A program made the translations under genes and the position numbers. From Neofusicoccum parvum (Eukaryota > Ascomycota > Dothideomycetes > Botryosphaeriales > Botryosphaeriaceae), in assembly GCA_020912385.1 (NCBI GenBank), contig CP087221.1, forward strand, positions 1,178,001 to 1,242,000: DNA of 64,000 bases. Direction: 5' to 3'. Below the pieces are notes generated by a model that made no database searches, was not told the DNA's origin, and was given only the letters and a program-made list of their open reading frames with translations. Position 1 is the first letter of the stretch. Each line of letters starts with the position of its first letter. Positions 32,661 through 43,671 of the stretch are shown in pieces.

Positions 32661-35600
32661 GCTGCTAGGGGGACGGGGGAGGACCAGGCGTTTACGAGAT
32701 ACAAGGTGGGTTCGTGGTCTCCGGGATTCGGGGCGCGGGTAAAAAGTATGGACTTTGTTTGCCGCATTGGCGCTTCGGGTTTTGGGTGGACAGGGTAAAA
32801 GCGGGAAAAAGAAACCCATCAATCTACGCGGTTCAGTAGCCTGGCAGTTCAAGTTTGAACAGATGCACACTTGCTTCATGTGAAGATCAAGCCTCACTCC
32901 TCATACTTCCGGGAAAGCGTCGCAAGGCTGCAGCCGACGGGGAAACGCGTGTTTGTCCCAACAAGAACAGCTACCTGGCTCTATCATGCTACGTAGATTG
33001 CGAAACACGCTTCCGGATCTAGACCAAAGCATCAACTCTTGAAGCGCACCCTTGGATTGGACGGGAGCAGTTCCGACGATCACGTTCAGTATGCCCGCAG
33101 TAACCTTTGACACGTGAGACTTCGATACGTATCATCGTGCCTCTTCATGCATATGCTAGAGTCAAACATGCAGGACCTTTTGCAACGTAGCTTGATTTTC
33201 TTCCTCAATATCCCACGCATGGTGGATATACCAACGAAAAAAAAAATTGTGGGATTTGGCCCACCTCTCAGAGAGAGAAAAGAACCATCTCAATCCTCAA
33301 GCTCCATTTCGCTCGGTCCAGTGTACCGCAACCAGGCCGAAGCTCTTACACACTGAGTGCACAGCTTGGAAGCGATCGCCACTGTTCATGAACGACAAAA
33401 GCAAGTGAAAGAGAAGTGGAAAGAGGGCGCCGCCGAAGCAGTCAGGCCCAACGGGTGGACTGATGGTTCTCATAGCGCACGATCGACACCTCTGCGCCCA
33501 AGAGAATCGACAGGGCGTCTCAGAACTAAGTCCACGCCCTTTGAATAGCAAGGCGCGGAGCGCAAGGCTCTTTTTGTTTTGGAAGATGGCGGACTGGCGA
33601 TCGGTGAATCGGCGTTCCTGCGCATCTGGTAGTCCCATGACGGGGTCGTAGCTGGTGAGCAGTGTTGATTAATCGATGTGCGATTGTCCCCGGGTCGAAC
33701 ATTGCTGAATGGACCGCAGGGTATATCGCGGGAGCTGGGTTCCCTCCCAATAGCAGCGTCCTAGGGTCGAACACTCGCAGGAAGCAGTGGGCTTATCGAG
33801 AAAGCCAGCTTTGAGAGTGGACCAAACCGGGAGGGACAATTTGTCCAGTTTGCCTTTCGTATTCCCACTGTTAAGTTTTGAACCATTCAAAGGTTTTGGT
33901 AGCCAGCCTGGCTTCAGAGAGTCGATACTCGCTCCAACTTCTAACTGCCTCGACTCGTCTCGGTTGGGCTCGTCTTCAGCGGTATTTCAGTGCTTCCACA
34001 AGTGAATGCTCTCAACTTGGGTTGTCGCTGACCACGCAGGCTTGCCTCTGGGAGGACTTCTTGGCCATTGTAGGCATCATAGTTGGTCTGGCTCCATAGC
34101 AGGTTGATTTTCTCGCGCATGTACAGTTCCTCTTCGCGCTGATTGCTTGGCTGGATGTCATCTTGGACCTCATCCTTGTGCCGGCACTTTGGATACTGAC
34201 AGCTTCTGTGCATGTGCTTGGCCAGCTATTGTCGCGGCTCAGCGCCTACGATCAGCTCTTGGTCTCTCGCAACAGCAACAACCGCCTTGTCGGGCTTTGC
34301 CAATTGATTTGCACCATGACAGGTGTCTCTCGCCTCTCTCGCTCCGCTGCCAGTGACTGATGTCGTATAAGCTCCAGGGTCGTAGCTCTGCGTGTGCAGG
34401 CTAGCCCTTGTGCTCTGTTGCTCTTCCAGACCGAACCGGAGCGATGAACTGGATGCAGTGGTCGTAGTCACGGTCGGTTGAACCGAGCGGGACTCTGCGA
34501 CTCGACTTTCACTTGCACCACGAGGTCCAAGCACACGACGGCAACGGTGTCGGAAGAGTACCCAAGGGTATGGGACTTTGCTCGCCAACCGTCTGGTGAG
34601 ACGTGCGTTGGAGGTGCATTCGGGGGCTTCGTGATGAGCGGCTTCGGGGCCACGGAATCAACGACTGGGAGGACACGGTTGCCATGAACAGGACGGTCGC
34701 GCCGAAACGCGACGCCGCCGATGGCCGGTCAGAGTCCCGCGCGAAGCCGCGCAGCCGTGCTGGAAGCAAAAGCCGAATCAAGCTCGAAGGGTTCCGCGAA
34801 TGTAGAGGGTGGCAGCGCTGCCGGGGTGAGCACCAGGGTGCTGAGGAGAAAGGGAAAGAGAGGGAGGGACGAGGACGAACGTGAAGAAATAGGAGAGGAA
34901 GGGATCCCGTGCGCCGCCAGCGGACGCCGCCTGCTCGACCAACCAGCGCGTCTCAGCGTGCGTCACACCTTCCTGTCCACTCGCTGCTCCGTGCTTCGGC
35001 CAGCTTGCCCATGTGCGCCCTTGCCTCGCCCTCGCCTCGCCCTCGCCTCGCCCTCGCCTCGCCCTCGTTCCCAGCCACCGCCGCCCACGCTTCCTCTGCT
35101 CTCCGAGGACCCCCATCATGAGACTCCCTTGGGCCGCAAGAATACGAAACACGCGGGATGGCCAGCCGAGGCCGATGTCAAACGCGCGATGCTACATCGA
35201 CGGGCGCCGCACCGGTCTCTCGCACCAAACTTCGTGCCGGACGCCTCCCCCACGGTAGCCGGCAGCTGCATCTTCTGGTCCACCATCTGGCGTCTCCACC
35301 GTCCTGGCCGTGCAGGAGCTGAAACCTCACCCGCCCACTCCAGCAGTGTACCTCCACGTCGCCTGACTTCTTTCTGAAAGCGCTCATGTGGAGCGTTGAT
35401 CGTGCCTATCATCCACTGCCTTCGTGCTCATGGTCTCCGCAGGCACCGGACGCGCTCACGGAACGCGCCATGTCGAGGCACATCGCCCGCCCGTGTGGAA
35501 GTCCCAGTGCACATCTGCCGGCGAAAGACGCAATCTCGCTCCGATAGCCAACCAACTGCCGGCGATTGCGGCTGCGCGCTAGACCCTCGTTAGCCCCGGA

Positions 35601-36226
35601 TTGGAGTCCGTCAGGCACAGCCGGGCCCGGTCCACCACGTGCGAGCGGTTGCTCAAAGATTGGTAGGTCCGTCCAGCCAGCCGGACTTGGGTTGCTGTTT
35701 GCAACGGCATGCAGAAGCTCCGCTGTTTCCGTTGCGCGGCCAATCGAGTTTCCATGATGTTCCAGCTTCCTGTTCTGTCCATGTTCTTCTCCCCATCAAC
35801 GCCCTTGTCCACATTGCCAAAGTGGCATGCACTCCGCCTATCTCCTGCAAGGCTGAAACTTTTGAATTCGTCGATCTGCCGTGCCGACGAGCCAGGCGCG
35901 TCTGGCCGGCCTCTTCCGCTCTGCCAAATTCTGATTCCCGGTAGTCTTGCCGCCACTACGGCGTCTCGGCGTTCCCTACCGTAGGCATTGCAGACATGAC
36001 GACTGCCTCTCGCGCCGGCAGAACCTCCGGATGAGGAAGAGCGTTTTCGATAGCTGCCCGCGCCCACCTGAAGCCGTTTCTCAAACGAGAGGCCACGCCT
36101 TTAATGGGTGTTTCTTATATCCATACTCGCACACCTTTCCTGGCTGTCTTTCCATCGCATTACTTTGTCTCCGCACGAGCCATGAACATGTCGGATTCGT
36201 GAACCAATCCACACGTCATCCCTGCC
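32661..36226. other. gene-poor region
   Basis: About 3.6 kb without a supported gene. Open frames are short, overlap on both strands and lack domains. It contains a short A-run near 33238, an 11-nt tandem repeat at 35023 and stretches of ordinary composition. Confidence 0.5.
35023..35067. repeat. 11-nt tandem repeat
   Basis: Four full copies plus one base of GCCTCGCCCTC, perfect. Confidence 0.9.
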
Positions 36227-38204
36227 ATGTCTAACGCGGTTCCTCAAGAGGTTTTCGGCCTCGCGGTGTTCGTCAATGTGCTCAGCTTTCTCGCGGTCTT
36301 CCTCGGAATTCTCCTCTGCTTCATGCTTTGGAGACACGGCGAAGGGCTCAGCTGTAAGACACTCCTTCTCCTCAACTTCCTCCGAAGGACGTCCCCAAAC
36401 TAACACGGCAGCAAGACATCCTCATGCTCAGCGTCGGGACCACACTGGGTGCCGTTCAGGGGGTGGTCACTCACCTCGACTACACAATCAACTGGAGACA
36501 GATACAGACCATACGATACGAAGAATCACAAAAGCCTCATTACGATGAAACGGCAATGTTTGGGAAATCTGATAACGGCTGGCGTTCGGTTTTCAGTTGG
36601 CTCGGTAAGCTGTGTTCGTGTGTTCAATGCTCGCAAGCTCTGTTTTGACGCCAACCCCTGGAATAGCCATTTACCTCTACAACGTGGACTCGCTTCTCGT
36701 GTTGTTCTGGTAAGCTTGCATCCCCCGTCCAGAAACTTCCCCTTGTTCATAGAGAGACCAATTTCGTTTTGACAGGGCAATTACTCTTTTCATCGGCACC
36801 TGGAATATCCGCGTGAGGTCGGCACAGAAGAAGACGATGGCCATGGTCTTCAAGGTGACGGCTGTGATTCTCCCAGCGATCATGATAAGTGTCTGTCAGG
36901 TCAAGGCTATTAGGAAATATCCTTTTGTTTTCTTGATTGTTGTCAACATCATCAGTCAGTCGATCTCTTTCAATTTCATTGGCTTAGCGAGACTAACAAA
37001 CCACAGTGACCGTGTCCATGATTGTTGGGTTCATCCTCGTACTCGCAATTCTTTACAAGTACTTGGTGACCCGCAACGTCTTCAAGCGATTCTTTGCCCA
37101 TTCCAGCTCTTTCGCAGGAGGCTCAGCTAGCCTTGGAACGGTATCGACTGTGACTACAGGATCGCGAAGCGGCAACCGTAGAGCTACCACGGACAAATGG
37201 CTGATCATCCGCTTCAGCATCATCATGGTGATTCTCATGTAAGTGAACAACACCCAAAGTATTCAGCGTGACCGGGCTGATGAAGTATCGGTAGCATCTT
37301 CGAAGCCGCTCTCATCGTCTATGAACTTGTGAACTTCCAACGCAGCAGCCGAACCCAAGAATCACAGACAGCATCCAGCATTCCGGACCTCAGTGTCGAT
37401 CAGGCCAAGGTCGACCTCTTCCAATACATCCCTGGTGTTGTTCCAAGCATAGTCGCCTTCTGCATCTTCGGCACGACCGCGACGTTCCGGAAAGAATACA
37501 TTGCAGCTATGAAGGCATGCTGCTGTCGCTGTCTCCGGAGTCAACACCCCGGGAAGCCCTCATCCCTCCGGACAAAGTTCCAATCAAGGCCATATGGCCG
37601 CCAGAGGTCTGTCGACGTGGAAGCATCGCAAAGACATGGATCCCTTCCGAAGGGTGCGAAGTCCGGCATCGCGGTCGAGGTCAAGACAGAGATCTCTCTG
37701 TCACCAATATCGTGTCTCAAACCTCCCGTCATGAGCCCACGCCGAGTTTCGTTCGGCGGTACCTCCGTGATATCCGAGGAGTCAGGTGTCCATCATGAAG
37801 GATTCACCAACCAATGCAGAGGTCCAATGTCCCCACCGCTATCAAGGTCAACCTCTCGCGGAGCGCCTCTGAGTATCCCAAGATCGTACTCTCACACGGA
37901 AGCTGTGAGAAACCAGTCATTTGGGACACGAGCGCGAAGAGTGTCGACGGACAAGGCGTTGCCGGTGTTTCCCCCGCAAGCAGCGCATGGTGCCATCCCA
38001 TCTTTTGAAGCCACACATGTTACCAAGACCCCTGCAAACGCGGATTTTCTGGGCACGGTTTCCGCACAAGGGCCAAGCTGGTTATCTACTGACTCGAAGC
38101 CTTCTTCAACATACGCCAGCTCGGAGAATGGAGTATCTCGGACGTCCACTAACGAACTAGTTCCCCCTCCACTGTCTGTGCCTCTAAGAGGTGTAGCCTT
38201 GTGA
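36227..38204 (+). CDS. seven-transmembrane protein with long cytoplasmic tail (GPCR-like, unassigned)
   Basis: Six exons (36227-36353, 36416-36604, 36667-36709, 36776-36954, 37007-37238, 37295-38204) join to 559 residues, all phases matching. Seven hydrophobic segments are visible: about residues 9-34 (VFGLAVFVNVLSFLAVFLGI), 43-62, 104-129 (YLYNVDSLLVLFWAITLFI), 140-158, 168-195 (across an intron), 225-255 and 275-300. A Ser/Pro/Arg-rich tail of about 250 residues follows (PRRVSFGG, RSTSRGAPLSIPRSYS), likely phosphorylated and cytoplasmic. No signal peptide, and none of the known fungal receptor signatures (Ste2, Ste3, CFEM-PTH11, Git3) is obvious. I do not recognise the family; a receptor role is inference from topology. 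Confidence 0.8.
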
Positions 38205-38867
38205 GCACCTGGAGGATTGGACTTGGAAATGATAGGAGATTAAATCCTAATGGCAAGCATTATTTGTGGCGTCTCATGGCATACCCGAGGGTTTTTTTTG
38301 TGTTTTTTTTTTTGACGTGGCAGCCTCCGTCGTTCACTCTAATGTACACATCAAATTGTGTTGACACATGAAAATTTGACGGCTATTTCATTTCGATATG
38401 TCCTTCTATCAGTGGCAGAACCCAGAAAGTGGTCCGTGGAGTGAATTCAAGGGATCAGCAGTGATGAGAGAGCTGCAGAATAGTTGAGGATTTAGCGGTT
38501 GTTGAGGATTTAGTGGAGATGTCTCGCTTTTGTCGACCGATGGAGATGCCGAGTCCTATCTCGGGTATCCCCGGTCACAGATCGGTCGATGAGGATCATA
38601 CAGTGTAGGATGCAAAGCTCCTGTACGCATTGAGGTACCAAACCAACCATCAGAGCGTGAGTAGATGGCATTTCTACAGTCACTTTGGGGCCCCGGTATC
38701 CGCGATCTTACACAATCCCATCACATGAGAGGCGTCGACTCCGCCGCCTTCACTTTTAGGCCACTTCGAGTGGCACTCACAGCAGCATGCGTACCAACCG
38801 CCACCCCGATACGCGCAGATAACCATCAATTCTCTACAGCACACATCTCCGCCCACTTGCCAACCAC
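38205..38867. other. intergenic, convergent
   Basis: 3' regions of two convergent genes with T-rich tracts near 38290-38315; no supported gene. Confidence 0.45.
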
Positions 38868-40033
38868 TCAGCTAGCCGGCTCTCCCGACGGCCCCTCCAG
38901 CACCTCCCCCAGCGGGCTCGGCGTGCCGAAATCCGGCGAGCCGTCCTCATTCCAGGCGACGCGGTCGACCATGGTGTACCTGTTGCCGTCGCACGAGCCG
39001 CCGGTGTTGGACGTCGCGTGGTAGACGTTCCAGATCTCGGTGCCGTCGGGGCTGGCGAAGAAGGCGTTGTGCGCGGTGCCGTAGTTGCCGTTGGCCGAGC
39101 TGAAGAGCGGGCCCGACTTGGTCCAGGCCGCGCGGTCGAGCGGGTCGGCGCCGGTGAGCGTCAGCAGGCCCAGCTGGTACGAGGTTGTCCAGCAGTAGGA
39201 CGCCGAGTAGGTCATGAAGTAGGTGCCGGAGTGCTCCATGACGTAGGGGCCTTCGTTGACGGGGGCGCCGACGGTTTCCCTGGGGCCGGGCGTTAGTGGT
39301 GGGGACCGGGAAGGGAGGGGGTGGGGGAGCACGAACCAGTCTTCGAGGGGCTCGGAGATGAGGACGGAGGTGCCGAGCTGGGTGGCGGAGGTCATGGGGG
39401 CGATGCAGAGGGATTGGATGTCGGTGCCGAGGAAGCAGGAGTAGATGAAGTAGCGCGAGTTGTTGATGGTGGCGACGGTGCCGTCGATGCCCCAGTTGTC
39501 GGTTAGGGTGGCGACCCAGGCATAGTCGTTGTCCCAGGGGTGAGCTCCACCTTCAAGGACCTGAGGGCGTTGGCCGTCGAGGTTCTCCGCTGTGCCGGCG
39601 GAGTAGTAGATGAACCATGTACCATCAACTTCATGGAGCTCTGTTGGGGGTCAGTTAGTGTTAATTAATGGAGATTGAGGGAGATCCCCGCCCATTCTAC
39701 AGGAAGATTGAAATTGAAGCTCCAAAGCAAAAGGAATACGCAAGTCATGCAGCAGAAAGTTGACATACCAGGAGCCCAAACGCTGCAGCACCGAGACGGA
39801 TCGCTATCAACCCACACCGTTTTTCTCTCTCCAGTCTTCAAACCCTCAATGGTCGTAGCCCTGGTGAGCTGGACATCCGTCCATGTAGTGGTCATGAGAT
39901 AATAGTATCCATCATACCACACAATCTGCGGATCGCTGCCGTCCGTCTCCCTGAGCGGGTTCGAGAACGTCGCCGCGGATGTTAGCTGCGTCAACGCCGC
40001 AAGAGACGCGGCGAACAGGCCAGAGAAGAGCAT
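38868..40033 (-). CDS. secreted glycoside hydrolase family 43
   Basis: Three minus-strand exons (40033-39769, 39640-39337, 39279-38868) give 326 residues. The signal peptide is MLFSGLFAASLAALTQLTSA. SNPLRETDGSDPQIVWYDGYY contains the conserved catalytic-base Asp of GH43 at the start of the five-bladed propeller, and GAPVNEGPYVMEHSGTYFMT carries the catalytic-acid Glu. The modulating Asp is likely in VWVDSDPS. GH43 enzymes are inverting alpha-L-arabinofuranosidases, arabinanases or beta-xylosidases; which one applies cannot be fixed here, though the single-domain short form suits an arabinan- or xylan-side-chain enzyme. Extracellular plant cell wall degradation is the likely role. Confidence 0.9.
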
Positions 40034-40928
40034 CTTGGAGGAAGGAAGGAGCCTGCAGACAGGGCTACAGAGAGAAGATGCAAGGGAGTGCCCAAGGATG
40101 GAGACAGCGAGGTTCTAATCCCAGGAACAGAGAAATCGGGGAAGACTTTATAGAAACGCCATTTGATCCACGACGCCGACTCACGCCCGGTCTCCAAGCG
40201 TCGCAGCCTCTCCCGCCCACGGGTGCAAAACCCAGCACGGGTTAGCACGGCTGTACCGGCCTGAAAGACCGCAGCTTCCAAGCCTCAGCAAAGCGGAGTA
40301 CAGGCGGCCAAAACAGCGGGATCACGCGACGCGTCCAAAAGGCCGGCGTCCGGTAAGTCTTGGCAGTATAGTGGAATGCAACAATATAAACATGGTCTTG
40401 GCCGGGCCGAAGCGAGGAAATTGTGGGTGCCCCGCGTTTTCTTGCTCCTCGGTGGCTGCTCCGGTGGGTGGTGTGGGCTACCCCGGCGGGATGGTCGGCC
40501 TTGGATTGTGGAGGCGGGGGAGCCGAGCCAAGACGTCGTGGCGGAAACGGCGAGTGGTGAACGGTGGAGTTTCTGTTCTGCCGGCGTAGCGAGTGCCGAG
40601 ATGTTGCAGTTTCGGGACGGCTGGTGGGGTGAGGCTCAAGGCTTTCTTGTTCCTGGACGCGCCTGTGGGATGGCGGCGGTGGATGACGGGTGTGATGCAA
40701 GCGGCTGCGGGGACGGCGTCTTGAGGGGCAAAACCACTACATGAATGCTCCGGCCTCTCGGGACGAGTGGCGGTGTGGGCCTCCGGCATACGAAAACACG
40801 GCATTGTAGAAACGCGAGGCTGCCATGCCGAGGACGTCGTTCGTCAGGTTCTACCACCAACAAAGTCGAGCAATACACCGAATTGAACTAGCGAAGGAGC
40901 TTCTCGTTCCATTCTCTTACGAGCCCGA
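40034..40928. other. intergenic
   Basis: No supported gene between the GH43 promoter and the phospholipase 3' end. Confidence 0.4.
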
Positions 40929-41573
40929 CTACCTCGAGCGCTTCACATGGTCGCTATCACACTCAGGAGCAAATGCTCGCCCCGCCGACCTCACAGCATC
41001 GTAGAACGTCTGCTTGGCCGCCATGCACCACATTTTGCCCCACCAGTTCAGTTTCTCGCACTCAGCCTCAAGATCGTGCGAGAATCTCTTGTCGACCCGC
41101 TCCCGCGTGTCGGAGTCTAGAGTACACAAAGTCGAGAAGCCTCCGTAGCCAAAGTCATGGCGCAGGCACGAGTTGTGGAAGTCGGCGTCCCACAGGGTGT
41201 CCGGCGCCTTGGTACATCCATCCGAGCTCCAAGCCCAAGCACTTATACACGAGAGGTTATTGGCGTCGCGGTATTCTATGAATTCATCCAGAGTGACTTC
41301 GAAGACGAGGTGGTTGACCCAGTAGGCTTTGTCGCACGACTCTGTTGGTTCGGCAGTGACAGATGGGGTTGCAGAGACGATCGGGGTCGAGGCAGGTGTA
41401 AACACCGGGGTGGGGACCGTAGTATTCCAAGCCGTAGCATTCACCGCCGACGTGATGTTCAATGCTGTGGTGTTCCATGGATCGGAAGCGTTGAAAGGAA
41501 TAGCAGCACCGGACACAAGGTATGGGAGGATCAAAGCGCCGAGAAGGGCAAAGCCCGAGCGGAGAGGTGCCAT
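40929..41573 (-). CDS. secreted phospholipase A2 (prokaryotic/fungal type)
   Basis: Single exon, 214 residues from ATG 41573 (the codons before it in frame have no ATG). Signal peptide MAPLRSGFALLGALILPYLVSG, then a Thr/Asn-rich linker of about 60 residues with several N-glycosylation sites. The catalytic domain begins near SCDKAYWVNHLVF and contains CLRHDFGYGGF, the His-Asp catalytic dyad of the fungal/bacterial PLA2 family, with flanking cysteines as expected for disulphides. The family hydrolyses the sn-2 ester of phospholipids with calcium. Length and domain order are normal for fungal members, some of which are induced in symbiosis or pathogenesis. Confidence 0.9.
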   Translation of the reverse strand: MAPLRSGFALLGALILPYLVSGAAIPFNASDPWNTTALNITSAVNATAWNTTVPTPVFTPASTPIVSATPSVTAEPTESCDKAYWVNHLVFEVTLDEFIEYRDANNLSCISAWAWSSDGCTKAPDTLWDADFHNSCLRHDFGYGGFSTLCTLDSDTRERVDKRFSHDLEAECEKLNWWGKMWCMAAKQTFYDAVRSAGRAFAPECDSDHVKRSR

Positions 41574-42633
41574 CCTGAAGTCTGTCAAATCACGTCAGTG
41601 ACAGCAGGCTTGCTAGAGCGTCAACATTCTGACTTTGCCAAGAGCAACCGAGTCTCTGGTTGACGCACGGGTTGAAATAAATTGGGTCGTACAAGGCGCT
41701 CGCGTGGAGTAGTCGAAACTTCAGTTATGCGTTGGCTGGCCGTGCTCAAACAAGTTGAAAAATTCGGTCGAAAGCGCAAGCAACAGATCCAGTCAGAGCC
41801 ACAAGACAGGGAACGAATGTGAAGTGGTCGGATGCCCGTCAAGGGAGAACACGGCGAGGAAGCGCAAGGGCGTAGGAGAGAGGGAAAGAACGGAGCCAGG
41901 CAGTCAACCAGTGGCAGGCCCTGTGGTTGGCCTGATCACCACAGGGCTGGTGGAATATATATAGCAGTAAGCAAGTATGCACTCGTCGAGCCGGCACGCA
42001 TATCCGGGCGGGCGGGTAAGGAGCGCGAACAGGTAGGCGGCTGAGAGAAAGCTTCGCAGGAACTTCAATTTCATTTGTTTCATACTGACTCGAGAATGGC
42101 GACGTCGACTTTCCGTTCCGAGAACGAGAAGAGCTGAATCGGGCTTTAAGGAGTAGCTCGATCCTTCCACCGAGCTCGGAAGATCGTGTCTTGGCTTTGG
42201 GTTGCAAGGAGACCACCCACCCTTGGTGTCCTGTTGGAGAAGAGTAGCGTGCAAACCGATCCCAGACCACGCGGAGAAACTGTTGGCAGAGGCCCAGCTT
42301 TCCAAGCCGGCGTTTTGAGGCTCTGTAAGAAAAGGACGTTGCACGGCAGAGCCCGCTGTTCTTGCGTTTCGCCGCTTCTTGAAACAACACCGGGCCACCC
42401 CAGCTCGTCTGTGCGTAGGGCTCCGCGGACACTCGTCTGGTCCGCACCGCGGAGAACCGGAACACCGAGAGAAAATAGCAAGATACATGAATTGCGTGGA
42501 AGACACCTCCGCGGTTGATCCTTGGCAGGCTACCATGAGACCGCGGTCCGCTCTTTACATCCGGTCGGGGAGCTGTGAGACGGCAGCTGGTATACCGAAC
42601 TCGTGTTGCTGTGGCCCAGGACCTCGCTTGCAG
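41574..42633. other. intergenic
   Basis: Frames here are overlapping and domain-free. The stretch contains the promoter of the phospholipase gene and the 3' side of the deaminase gene. Confidence 0.4.
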
Positions 42634-43158
42634 CTACAAGCGATCCCTGATCGGCTTCCAATAGACATCGCTCTCCTCCATCACGGTCTTGTCGAGACCC
42701 TCCAACGGGCCTATGATCTGGACGTCTTTCTGGCTGCCCTCAAGGATGTCGCGGCAGTGCCATTTCATGGTGAAGTTCTCCGGATTGCCCTTGCCAGTGA
42801 GCTCGGCCAACTGGTCGTTGGTGGCGGCATAAATGATCCTTCCGATGTTGGCCCAGTAGATTGTGCTCGTGCACATTGCACATGGCTCCCAAGTGCTGTA
42901 CAAGGTGCACTTCCACAGGAACTCCTGGCTGTAGTGCAGAGCAGCCAGGCGGGCAAGGCTCGACTCGGCGTGGTCGACATGGCTGAGAGAACAGTGTGTG
43001 AGAAGCACGGTCTCGTTGTCGGGGCCGACGAGGGCTCCAGCGAATGGGCGCTTGCCCTGGGTCATGGCAAGACGCTGGACCTGGAGACAGGCCTCGACGC
43101 CGGCAGCCTGCTGCTGGGCGCCTGGAAGCGCAGGACGTGGAGGGAAGACCGACGGCAT
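42634..43158 (-). CDS. cytidine/deoxycytidylate deaminase family protein (guanine deaminase-like)
   Basis: From the ATG at 43158 one exon encodes 174 residues. The zinc-binding deaminase motif is complete: HVDHAESSLARL (H-A-E with catalytic Glu) and STWEPCAMCTSTIYWANIGR (P-C-x-x-C). The first helix reads ACLQVQRLAMTQGKRPFAGALV. The segment between the ATG and this helix (PPRPALPGAQQQ) looks atypical, so an additional 5' intron or another start is possible. The family removes an amino group from a nucleobase or nucleoside; WANIGRIIYAATND is closer to the tRNA/guanine deaminase branch than to true cytidine deaminases. Cytosolic. Confidence 0.82.
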   Translation of the reverse strand: MPSVFPPRPALPGAQQQAAGVEACLQVQRLAMTQGKRPFAGALVGPDNETVLLTHCSLSHVDHAESSLARLAALHYSQEFLWKCTLYSTWEPCAMCTSTIYWANIGRIIYAATNDQLAELTGKGNPENFTMKWHCRDILEGSQKDVQIIGPLEGLDKTVMEESDVYWKPIRDRL

Positions 43159-43671
43159 GCCGCGCTCGATGCTGAGTCGCCAGGTCGAGTGGAGGCCAGA
43201 GCTGTGGCAGGCGGGCAGACTGGGCCGGCGGAGAGTGGAATATATGCAGGCCGGCGAAGGGGCGTCGGGGAGATCCGCTATCACCCGTCATCCCACTCTC
43301 CAGCTGGCGGCGGGGACGTTCTGCCACGCCGCAGTGGCGCCGCAAGACGTACGCGTAGTCGACGGACGCACCATTGGGAGGGCGGCGAAGGACGGGGGCG
43401 AGCGCGGGCGAGCGCAAGCGGACGGCGATGCGGGGAAGGGGGCGTCTGGCAGCGCGTGTGGGCGGTGACCTCACGCCGCGGCCGCCGCCTGGGCCTTTGA
43501 GCGGGCGGGCCCGTGCGCGTGCAGCTGTCGACGCCGCTGCCGCCATCACGCAGCAGCGACAGCTCCCAACCACTGCCATCCCCGAGCGCGGTCTCCAAGC
43601 GCGGCAATGAGCACGCCTCCCGCCGCACGAGCATGATCGTCTCTGCCACGCCGTGACCTCCGAACCCCGCC
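43159..43671. other. divergent promoter region (deaminase / VPS18)
   Basis: Very GC-rich spacer; nothing else supported. Confidence 0.4.

Noticed and set aside
33670..33790. Two TRNA-like T-arm segments (GGGTCGAACA near 33690 and 33763)
   Set aside because: No matching acceptor or anticodon stems could be formed on either strand.
42379..43500. 373-codon plus-strand frame
   Set aside because: Antisense to the deaminase, whose zinc motifs are complete.
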